Shown here: positions 38,397-45,846 of the stretch, piece by piece
How the letters are laid out: every line of letters begins with the position of its first letter
Numbering within the stretch: the stretch's first letter is position 1
NCBI RefSeq assembly: GCF_030563405.1
Contig: NZ_CP130749.1
Coordinates: 806,001-870,000 of the forward strand
DNA: 64,000 bases
Direction of reading: 5' to 3'
Source: Vibrio sp. SNU_ST1
GTDB taxonomy: Bacteria > Pseudomonadota > Gammaproteobacteria > Enterobacterales > Vibrionaceae
The notes under the pieces: generated by a model
The model's input: the letters and a program-made list of their open reading frames with translations, nothing else
What the model was told of the DNA's origin: nothing
Database searches by the model: none
Translations under genes and position numbers: made by a program

Positions 38397-38807
38397 ATGT
38401 TACAAATATCTAACTCTGTTTCAATTCAAGACTGGGAACTCCAGTTAACCGCGATCAGAGCTCAAGGTGCCGGCGGCCAAAACGTCAATAAAGTATCCAG
38501 CGCGATACATTTACGTTTTGATATCAAGCATTCCACTCTACCTGATTACTACAAAGAGAAACTCCTTGCACATAAAGATAGTCGTATCACTAAAGATGGC
38601 GTGATTATCATAAAGGCTCAACAGTATAGAACTCAGGAACAAAACCGAGACGACGCTTTGGTCCGTTTGAAAGAACTGATCTTGGAAGCAACAAAAGTTC
38701 AAAAAGTAAGACGTGCAACGAAGCCGACACGTGGCTCCCAAAAAAGACGTTTAGAGAGTAAGAAACAAAGAAGCACCACCAAACAACTACGGGGACGAGT
38801 AAACTGA
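38397..38807 (+). CDS. arfB: Ribosome-rescue peptidyl-tRNA hydrolase ArfB
   Basis: The 136-residue protein starts MLQISNSVSIQDWELQLTAIRAQGAGGQNVNKVSSA. The GGQ motif is the catalytic loop shared with release factors. The basic C-terminal tail (RRATKPTRGSQKRRLESKKQRS) inserts into the mRNA channel of stalled ribosomes. The start at 38397 is chosen by alignment with E. coli ArfB; the longer frame from 38364 lacks homology. Confidence 0.9.
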   Translation: MLQISNSVSIQDWELQLTAIRAQGAGGQNVNKVSSAIHLRFDIKHSTLPDYYKEKLLAHKDSRITKDGVIIIKAQQYRTQEQNRDDALVRLKELILEATKVQKVRRATKPTRGSQKRRLESKKQRSTTKQLRGRVN

Positions 38808-38959
38808 TTGTTGTGCTCCGCCCGCGAACAAATCAAGCATGACACATCCGCTGTAACCCGTTGATTTGAACAACGCTCGATACCTATACCTAGCGCTATT
38901 TAGTTGAACGCTATCTATTCAAATGACTATTTGTCCGAGCGCTATTGATTCGAAAAAGG

Positions 38960-39277
38960 CTACTGCTTCTTTTTGACCGACAAAATCAATTTTATCAACA
39001 GCATTCGCTCTTCACTGGTCAGCAAACGACTGACCGCTGCTACATCTTCCACTGCTGCTTGAGATGCACCAACAACATCAAGTACGATGTCTAAGTCTGT
39101 CACTTTCAAGGTTCTCGTGATCGAACGATACTGAGACATTTTGATATCAGCCTCTCCCCGCTCAATTCTTTGGTAGGTTTTCAAACTCATCCCTGCGCTA
39201 GCCGCTAATTTTTCTTGAGACCAATTGCCTTGCTTCCTACGCTCAATAAGCGCAATTACTATTGGTTCTTGTGACAT
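38960..39277 (-). CDS. XRE-family DNA-binding protein, 105 aa
   Basis: The protein has an N-terminal lambda-repressor-type HTH (RRKQGNWSQEKLAASAGMSLKTYQRIERGEADI) and a short helical tail (VSRLLTSEERMLLIKLILSVKKKQ). The ATG at 39277 has GGAGG 5 bases upstream. Target unknown; no obvious toxin gene lies beside it. Confidence 0.82.
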   Translation of the reverse strand: MSQEPIVIALIERRKQGNWSQEKLAASAGMSLKTYQRIERGEADIKMSQYRSITRTLKVTDLDIVLDVVGASQAAVEDVAAVSRLLTSEERMLLIKLILSVKKKQ

Positions 39278-39476
39278 AAGCACCTCCAGAATAGACAGTT
39301 ATGACCTAATTTCAGCAAGAAGCAGACCATATTGACTTAGAACAGTTTACATAAGCGATTAAAGGCATATTATTCGGCCGATAAAAACGTTACGTTTCAT
39401 AAACTTCAGACTTATACCAGTCGTAAACTTACAGACAAATTAGTTTGAATATTCAAGTGGTAGGAAGTAAGAAAAG

Positions 39477-39815
39477 TTGCAAATTGAGAATAATGATGGC
39501 TTGAGATCGGAAATTGCGAATCAATATAAATTGGCATTTCCTTGCATACAGCAGGCTATAGAATCAGCAAATACCCGTGATGACATTATTGCGGTACAAC
39601 ATCGACTGTTGACTTACAAAGAAGTGTTGTTACATGGCAATATGCTGGAAGATAAGGAATTGAAGCAGGCTTTTTCTGCGTTAACTCAAAGCGAGAAATA
39701 TGTAGCGCAAGGTGGTATTCAAAATATCAACGATGCAATAAAACAAATGGATGAAATTATCGAAAGGTATAGCAGGAAGGCCAATATCAGCAAACAGGCT
39801 TATAAACAAGTTTGA
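39477..39815 (+). CDS. Hypothetical helical protein, 112 aa
   Basis: A TTG start at 39477 is the only upstream option because TAA precedes it. AGGA lies 11-14 bases upstream. The product (MQIENNDGLRSEIANQYKLAFPCIQQ...) is soluble and predicted helical. Not recognised. A strong hairpin follows at 39839. Confidence 0.5.
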   Translation: MQIENNDGLRSEIANQYKLAFPCIQQAIESANTRDDIIAVQHRLLTYKEVLLHGNMLEDKELKQAFSALTQSEKYVAQGGIQNINDAIKQMDEIIERYSRKANISKQAYKQV

Positions 39816-39838
39816 ATAGATAGTACACCGAAATAACT

Positions 39839-39871
39839 AAGTCGACGCTGATGCTTTTTAGCGTCGACTTA
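39839..39871. terminator. Bidirectional terminator
   Basis: AAGTCGACGCT...AGCGTCGACTT is a long stem around a T-rich loop, between the small plus-strand gene and the convergent protease gene. Confidence 0.7.
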
Positions 39872-39898
39872 CTCAAAAACAGAGTGTTTAACGTAAAG

Positions 39899-41065
39899 CT
39901 ATTTTCTAAAGCCAGTAAACTTTCTAAAGCCGGCAAACAACATCAACATACCTAGCAAGCCAAATGATACACCACCACCACTGCTACCAGTGCTTGCGCT
40001 TGAGTTAGAGCTACCCGACAGGCTGATCTTCGGCATCGACGTTTCATCTAACAAAGCAGTAGATGAATCAACGGTTTCACCATTGCTCACACGTACGAGA
40101 ACACGAGAACTCGGTGTACTTCTAACTTCAAAAGTTGCGTTTTCAGTGCCTGAAACAACTCGCCCTATCCATCCTGCATAATCATAAATCTCCGTAAAAA
40201 CGGACGTATATCTTTCAGCAAGGCTGCCACATGTTCCAGGCCCGTAGCTAGTAATACCAATTTGTTGATAGCTACTCCCATCCCACCAATAGACTGGACC
40301 ACCTGAATCACCATTACACGTCGAGTTTTTGTAACCATCAAACACCACGCCATCAAAACAAAGCTGTTTATCTGTTGAATTACAGCTATTCGTTGCATCG
40401 AAAGTTAAACTCGCTTGATTTACTACATTTGTAGCAGTTCTAGAAACAGTTTTACCTTGATCATCAGTTATATGACTCGTCAAACCCCGGCCAACTGCTT
40501 TAAACGTATCTTTGCCACGATTCAATGCATAGGTGTTGTCAAATGTAGAGTTAAGTAGGGATGAGTAATCTCGTACATTCAACGCCGTCTTCAGCTTTAA
40601 GATAGCAATATCGTTTGGCAGTACGTCACCTTGGCTAGGGTCAAGGTTTTCATTATAGTTGTTTGGATAATAAATTTTTTCAACTCGTGCGGACTGGTAG
40701 CCACCATTATCATACTTAGTTTGGTCGGCCATGCCTGGAACAACCCAAGTATTAAGCATCCACGCATAACTTCCGTACACACAATGGGCAGCCGTCAGCA
40801 CGTATTGCCCATCTATAACCGTTCCACCACAATAATTGACAAATTTTGAACCATCATGGAAATACAGACTAGTAAACGTTGGATAGGTATTAGTAAGCTC
40901 TGTATCTGTTGTTGGGCTACCATTGATAATATAAGGTGAAACACTAGCATTTGGAGCACTTTCGACCGAGTTTTCCGTCGCCATAACACTTGATGTGTAA
41001 ATCAATGGAGCTAACAGCCCTAAAACGGCTTTACGAACCGGACTCATTGTATGGTTAACATTCAT
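39899..41065 (-). CDS. Secreted trypsin-like serine protease with GlyGly-CTERM
   Basis: The 388-residue protein has a signal peptide (to about residue 29) and a chymotrypsin-fold domain: IINGSPT..., TAAHC (His, about 94), NDIAILK (Asp, about 147) and CNGDSGGPVYW (Ser, about 246). The C-terminus SSGGGVSFGLLGMLMLFAGFRK is a GlyGly-CTERM signal (glycine motif, helix, basic end), processed by rhombosortase and linked to type II secretion in Vibrio. The tail repeats FRK-FTG-FRK. It resembles VesA/VesB-type proteases. Good Shine-Dalgarno AAGGAG. Confidence 0.92.
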   Translation of the reverse strand: MNVNHTMSPVRKAVLGLLAPLIYTSSVMATENSVESAPNASVSPYIINGSPTTDTELTNTYPTFTSLYFHDGSKFVNYCGGTVIDGQYVLTAAHCVYGSYAWMLNTWVVPGMADQTKYDNGGYQSARVEKIYYPNNYNENLDPSQGDVLPNDIAILKLKTALNVRDYSSLLNSTFDNTYALNRGKDTFKAVGRGLTSHITDDQGKTVSRTATNVVNQASLTFDATNSCNSTDKQLCFDGVVFDGYKNSTCNGDSGGPVYWWDGSSYQQIGITSYGPGTCGSLAERYTSVFTEIYDYAGWIGRVVSGTENATFEVRSTPSSRVLVRVSNGETVDSSTALLDETSMPKISLSGSSNSSASTGSSGGGVSFGLLGMLMLFAGFRKFTGFRK

Positions 41066-41285
41066 AGATAACTCCTTGTAACCCTTACTACTTATTTACA
41101 AAAATGATGAATCGTCACCATAACACGTTACGACTAATATTATAGTAAGCAATTTTAATGATATAGCCATATGTCTCGTTTTAAAAAAACGAACTTTCAG
41201 GTCGCAGCGCTTGTAGCGATATAGAAAGTTATACGCTCTTAAAAATAGATACGTTCTTAAAAAGGGAGATGGGATTAAAACAAAA

Positions 41286-41334
41286 AAGCCTACCGTCGAA
41301 CTTCTCTATACAGAGAAGCAAACAGTAGGCTTTC
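41286..41334. terminator. Terminator after gcvT
   Basis: AAAAAGCCTAC pairs with GTAGGCTTT around a second internal hairpin (CTTCTCT/AGAGAAG). On the minus strand it follows gcvT by about 30 bases. Confidence 0.75.
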
Positions 41335-41364
41335 ATTTCGCTTAATAGTTTCTCTTAAAAGAGA

Positions 41365-42498
41365 TTAGCCACGGTAGTAACGTTGAGGTACGAATGGCAT
41401 TTTTTCTACTGTCATTGGTAGCTTCTTCCCACGAACTTCAGCGAATACTTCAGTGCCGATAGCAGCAAGATCAGTGCGTACGTACGCCATAGAAACAGGC
41501 TTGCCTGCATTAGGCCCCGCAGTACCGCTTGTTACAACACCAATCTTGTTGTCTTCAGCATCGAACAGCTCAGCGCCTTCACGTACTGGCGCTTTAGTTT
41601 GACCAACAAGACCAACACGCTTACGTTGAACATCTTTCGTTGCGATTTGCTCAAGAATGATATCAGCACCAGGGAAACCGCCTGCACGTTCACCGTCAGT
41701 ACGACGCACTTTTTGAATACCCCACAGAAGGCTGGCTTCTACTGGCGTTGTCGTTGTGTCTAGATCATGACCATATAGACATAGACCACACTCAAGACGA
41801 AGTGAGTCACGAGCGCCAAGGCCGATCCACTCAACTTCAGCTTCTGAAGTCAGCTTGCGTGCTAGTGCTTCAGCGTGATCGTTAGGAACAGAGATCTCGT
41901 AGCCATCTTCCCCCGTGTAACCGCTGCGGCTCACGATGCATTCAACTCCATCGATATCGACTTTTTGAACGTCCATGAACAACATGTCTGCAACGCTAGG
42001 TTGGAAACGAGCAAGAACTTCAGACGCTTTAGGGCCTTGAAGGGCTAATAGAGCGCGGTCATCAATCACTTCCATCTCGACGTCAGCTGGAAGGTGTGCC
42101 GTTAGATGGTCGATATCTTGTGTCTTACAAGCCGCGTTCACAACAACAAATAGGTGATCGCCTAAATTAGCAACCATCAGGTCATCCATAATGCCGCCCT
42201 GCTCGTTAGTAAAGAACGCATAGCGCTGCTTACCAGAAGGAAGGTCAATAATATCTACAGGAACCAAAGATTCTAAGACAGCAGCCGCGTTTGCACCATG
42301 TAGACGAAGTTGCCCCATGTGAGAAACATCAAAAAGACCAGCAGCATCACGAGTATGTAAATGCTCTTTCTTTACACCAAGTGGGTACTGGACTGGCATA
42401 TCGTAGCCAGCGAAAGGAACCATCTTTGCACCCTCTTCAACGTGAAGCGCATGCAGTGGTGTTGTTAGTAGGTCTTGATTAGCGTGTTCTTGAGTCAT
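41365..42498 (-). CDS. gcvT: Aminomethyltransferase GcvT (T-protein)
   Basis: The 377-residue protein from ATG 42498 (behind GGAGAATAAA) starts MTQEHANQDLLTTPLHALHVEEGAKMVPFAGYDMPVQYP. The folate-binding pocket includes GYTGEDGYEISVP and the catalytic-site ARDSLRLECGLCLYGHDLD. It transfers the methylene group from the H-protein to THF and releases ammonia. It is divergent from, and separated from, the glyA-gcvH-gcvP operon by the XRE regulator gene. A longer frame to 42531 has no ribosome site. Confidence 0.95.
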   Translation of the reverse strand: MTQEHANQDLLTTPLHALHVEEGAKMVPFAGYDMPVQYPLGVKKEHLHTRDAAGLFDVSHMGQLRLHGANAAAVLESLVPVDIIDLPSGKQRYAFFTNEQGGIMDDLMVANLGDHLFVVVNAACKTQDIDHLTAHLPADVEMEVIDDRALLALQGPKASEVLARFQPSVADMLFMDVQKVDIDGVECIVSRSGYTGEDGYEISVPNDHAEALARKLTSEAEVEWIGLGARDSLRLECGLCLYGHDLDTTTTPVEASLLWGIQKVRRTDGERAGGFPGADIILEQIATKDVQRKRVGLVGQTKAPVREGAELFDAEDNKIGVVTSGTAGPNAGKPVSMAYVRTDLAAIGTEVFAEVRGKKLPMTVEKMPFVPQRYYRG

Positions 42499-42844
42499 TT
42501 TATTCTCCATGAAGCGTTGCAGGCTGTCCAAAATCGAGTCTGCCGCTTATATCTCTATTTAGAGTCGCCTCTAACGATACTGGTTAACGTTAGAAACAGT
42601 AGATAGTAAAAAGTGATGTCCTTTATATAGGCTTATATCGTTAGCTTTATAAATCATGAATAACTGTACATAACCTATACAACTCACTTTCTAAGAATTC
42701 ACTTCAGTAAACTTCAATCAACATGAGTAAACCATGTTCACTATAATAAACAAGCCTGCGTCAGTTTTACACCCTTAACAATAGTCAAACAGCTCAAAAT
42801 GTGACATTTAACAATTTAAAAACAATTGTTCGATACATACAAAA

Positions 42845-42879
42845 ACGCGATATTGATGATTTTCGCATCAATATCGCGT
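42845..42879 (-). terminator. Terminator of the XRE-cupin gene
   Basis: A 14-bp perfect stem (ACGCGATATTGATG with its complement) and 7-base loop is followed on the minus strand by TTTTTGTATG. The gap 42499-42968 holds no gene. Confidence 0.85.
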
Positions 42880-42968
42880 CTATTAGCTAACGTTCAAAAC
42901 AAAAGCAAACGTTTGCATTCACTATAAGAAATTCAAAGTTTGTTAGCTTATTTTGCAGTGACCTACAG

Positions 42969-43592
42969 TTATTTTGCAGTCACCCACAGAATGAGTGCAT
43001 CTTCAGCACTAGTTGAAATCAGCATGTGGCCCATATTCGCATCGTAATACATGCTATCGCCTTCACTCATTGGTACGGGTTCGTAGAATTCTGAGTAAAA
43101 CATCACATCACCCGAGATGATCATTAAGAACTCTTCACCATCGTGACGCACCCAATCATTATACTCTTCAAAAGTACGCGCTCTCACTCGACTCTTAAAT
43201 GGCATCATCTTCTTATTAGAGAGCTCTGTAGCAAGCAATTCATGTTCATAAGTTGGTGTTGGGTGTGGTTTACCTTGCCCTACCTTGGTTAAATCACGAC
43301 GCCCTGTCGCGACTTTTTTCCTTGGAGGTTCAAAGAGTTGCGGCATATCTATCTGCAACCCCATAGCCAATTTCTGCATCGCTTGAAAGGTCGGAGAGAT
43401 CTGTTCGTTCTCTATTTTACTGAGCGTAGAACGCGCCAAGCCTGTTCTTTGACTTGCCTCTTCTAGCGTAATCCCAAGCTTACCGCGGATATCTTTAATG
43501 CGCTGGCCAAGCCTAAGTGGTTCAATATTCTGGTCTAACGTTTCCTTCGCCAACGTTAAAGATGGGTACTCATCATAAATGTCTTCTGACAT
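42969..43592 (-). CDS. XRE-cupin transcriptional regulator of the gcv cluster
   Basis: The 207-residue protein has an N-terminal HTH (LGQRIKDIRGKLGITLEEASQRTGLARSTLSKIENEQISPT, about 27-68) and a C-terminal cupin (GEEFLMIISGDVMFYSEFYEPVPMSEGDSMYYDANMGHML). Such regulators sense small molecules with the cupin. The gene sits between gcvT and glyA-gcvH-gcvP, both pointing away, so it very likely controls them, perhaps in response to glycine or serine. This is inferred from position. Confidence 0.88.
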   Translation of the reverse strand: MSEDIYDEYPSLTLAKETLDQNIEPLRLGQRIKDIRGKLGITLEEASQRTGLARSTLSKIENEQISPTFQAMQKLAMGLQIDMPQLFEPPRKKVATGRRDLTKVGQGKPHPTPTYEHELLATELSNKKMMPFKSRVRARTFEEYNDWVRHDGEEFLMIISGDVMFYSEFYEPVPMSEGDSMYYDANMGHMLISTSAEDALILWVTAK

Positions 43593-44032
43593 AGCTCCCT
43601 CATTAATTTTTTACTTCCTGTCTATTAATTTCATTGTTGCATAAAGCGCTTTGTTGATTAAAGAGCACACAGAGAAATAAAGCGTGCTCCCCGTAGCAAA
43701 ACAAGAAAATCTGTTTCCTATTGGAAATTTTTGTTGAAAATTGATTTTAACGGAGCTATGTTATCGACTTGTTAGATGAAGAGATGCTACTTCGGCTTGC
43801 CGCAAATGATAGATTTAACATTTGTAAGAGCTGTTTTTTACCCGATTTTTTGGGAACCAATTCGTGCTGCATTGACCCTACAACGATCGCTTAGATGCTG
43901 TAAGAGTATATTTAATACGCAATCAACGTATGTCTATACCTATATAGCGCAAACGATACCGATGCAGAAATCAACGTAAGACCTAATGGACTATAAAAAC
44001 AATCACCATTAGCTTAATGAAAGGTCTCGACA
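43593..44032. other. Intergenic control region before glyA
   Basis: 440 bases with no convincing gene; a 67-codon open frame at 43776 lacks codon bias and a ribosome site. No glycine riboswitch core motif was seen. It should hold the promoters of the XRE gene and of glyA-gcvHP. Confidence 0.45.
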
Positions 44033-45325
44033 ATGAACGCTTACCAAAACCACAGCTTAGACAGTTTTTTCTCTACGAACCTATCAGGTACTGACGACGC
44101 CGTATTTGCTGGAATCCAAGCAGAGAACACTCGTCAAAACGAACAAATCGAACTTATTGCTTCTGAGAACATCGTTTCTAAAGCAGTAATGCAAGCTCAA
44201 GGCACTTGCCTAACCAACAAATACGCAGAAGGCTACCCAGGCCGTCGTTACTACGGTGGTTGTGAGCACGTAGATACCGTTGAAGCTATTGCAATTGAAC
44301 GTGCTAAACAGCTGTTCAAATGTGAATACGTAAACGTACAGCCTCACTCTGGCGCTCAAGCAAACGGTGCAGTAAAACTTGCCCTACTTCAACCTGGCGA
44401 CACCATCCTTGGTATGTCTCTAGACGCTGGTGGTCACCTTACTCACGGTGCACGTCCTGCAATGTCTGGTAAGTGGTTCAACGCAGTTCAATATGGCGTA
44501 GACCGCGACACACTTGAAATCGATTACGAAGCAGTTCGCGCTTTAGCTGTCGAAAGCCAACCTAAAATGATTATTGCAGGTGGTAGTGCTATCCCTCGCG
44601 TTATTGATTTCGCTAAGTTCCGCGAAATTGCTGACGAAGTTGGCGCTATCCTAATGGTCGATATGGCACACATCGCAGGTCTTATCGCGACAGGTGCTCA
44701 CCCTAGCCCACTACCACACGCACACGTTGTTACCACAACAACGCACAAAACACTTCGTGGTCCACGTGGCGGTATGATTCTGACGAACCACGAAGACATC
44801 AACAAAAAGATCAACTCTGCAGTGTTCCCTGGCCTTCAAGGCGGCCCACTAATGCACGTTATCGCGGCTAAAGCAGTGGCGTTTGGCGAAGCACTTGGCC
44901 CAGAATTTAATACTTATATTGATTCAGTGATCGACAACGCAAAAGTTCTCGCTGAAGTGTTGCAAACTCGCGGTTGTGACATTGTGACTGGCGGTACAGA
45001 CACGCACCTAATGCTGGTCGACCTTCGCCCTAAAGGCTTGAAAGGTAACGTAACTGAAGAAGCATTAGAGCGTGCAGGGATCACATGTAACAAAAATGGC
45101 ATACCATTCGACACAGAGAAGCCTATGATTACTTCTGGTATTCGTTTAGGTACGCCAGCTGGAACCAGTCGTGGTTTTGGCACTGAAGAATTCAAACTTA
45201 TCGGTGAATGGATCGGTGATGTACTTGATGGCTTAGTTGAAAGCCCTGAAGGCAATGCTGAAGTTGAGCAACGTGTTCGCAAGCAAGTTAAAGAGCTTTG
45301 CAAACGCTTCCCTCTTTATCGTTAA
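44033..45325 (+). CDS. glyA: Serine hydroxymethyltransferase
   Basis: The 430-residue PLP enzyme has the SHMT motifs NEQIELIASENIVSKAV, EGYPGRRYYGGCE and TTTTHKTLRGPRGG (Lys for PLP in THKTLRGP). It converts serine and THF to glycine and methylene-THF. It lies 51 bases upstream of gcvH and probably leads the operon, so it can act in concert with glycine cleavage. Vibrio species often have a second glyA on the other chromosome. Confidence 0.95.
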   Translation: MNAYQNHSLDSFFSTNLSGTDDAVFAGIQAENTRQNEQIELIASENIVSKAVMQAQGTCLTNKYAEGYPGRRYYGGCEHVDTVEAIAIERAKQLFKCEYVNVQPHSGAQANGAVKLALLQPGDTILGMSLDAGGHLTHGARPAMSGKWFNAVQYGVDRDTLEIDYEAVRALAVESQPKMIIAGGSAIPRVIDFAKFREIADEVGAILMVDMAHIAGLIATGAHPSPLPHAHVVTTTTHKTLRGPRGGMILTNHEDINKKINSAVFPGLQGGPLMHVIAAKAVAFGEALGPEFNTYIDSVIDNAKVLAEVLQTRGCDIVTGGTDTHLMLVDLRPKGLKGNVTEEALERAGITCNKNGIPFDTEKPMITSGIRLGTPAGTSRGFGTEEFKLIGEWIGDVLDGLVESPEGNAEVEQRVRKQVKELCKRFPLYR

Positions 45326-45376
45326 ACCAATTTTAAGATTTAAATTAAAACCTCATAAATTTTTGGAGAATAAGCA

Positions 45377-45757
45377 ATGGACAATACACTAAAGTTTGCA
45401 GACAGCCACGAGTGGGTAAAAGACAACGGTGACGGTACTGTAACTATTGGTATTTCTGAGCACGCTCAAGAGCTACTAGGTGACGTTGTGTTTGTTGACC
45501 TGCCAGACACTGAAGACGAAATTGAAGCTGGCGAAAGCTTCTCTCTCGTTGAATCAGTAAAAGCAGCTTCTGATATCTACGCACCAATCTCTGGCGAAAT
45601 AGTAGAAATCAACGAAGAATTAGAAGATAGCCCAGAGCTAATCAACGAAGAACCTTATGAAGGTGGTTGGATTGTTAAAGTGAAGATGTCTGATGCGTCT
45701 GAACTAAACAACCTTAAAGATGCGGAAGAATACCTAAGCTCTGTAGAAGAAGATTAA
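45377..45757 (+). CDS. gcvH: Glycine cleavage system H protein
   Basis: The 126-residue lipoyl protein carries the lipoylation motif ESVKAASDIYAPISGEI (Lys of VKAAS, about 64). It shuttles the aminomethyl group between P, T and L proteins. The ATG follows TTGGAGAATAAGC. It lies between glyA and gcvP. Confidence 0.95.
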   Translation: MDNTLKFADSHEWVKDNGDGTVTIGISEHAQELLGDVVFVDLPDTEDEIEAGESFSLVESVKAASDIYAPISGEIVEINEELEDSPELINEEPYEGGWIVKVKMSDASELNNLKDAEEYLSSVEED

Positions 45758-45777
45758 TAGGTAACCTCATTACGATA

Positions 45778-45799
45778 AAGCTGCTCTTTGGAGCAGCTT
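45778..45799 (+). terminator. Hairpin between gcvH and gcvP
   Basis: AAGCTGCTC / GAGCAGCTT with a TTTG loop is followed by AATTTT. It may be a partial terminator or a processing site that sets the gcvP-to-gcvH ratio. Confidence 0.55.
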
Positions 45800-45846
45800 A
45801 ATTTTAGGGGCTAGCTCACGGCTCCAGAGAGAAAGTAGAACATATC

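Noticed and set aside
43776..43979. Protein-coding gene before glyA
   Set aside because: No ribosome site, no recognisable pattern and odd composition; it lies in the control region.
42499..44032. Glycine riboswitch before gcvT or glyA
   Set aside because: The conserved core (GGAGAG with ACCGCCGAAGG-like part) was not found on either strand.
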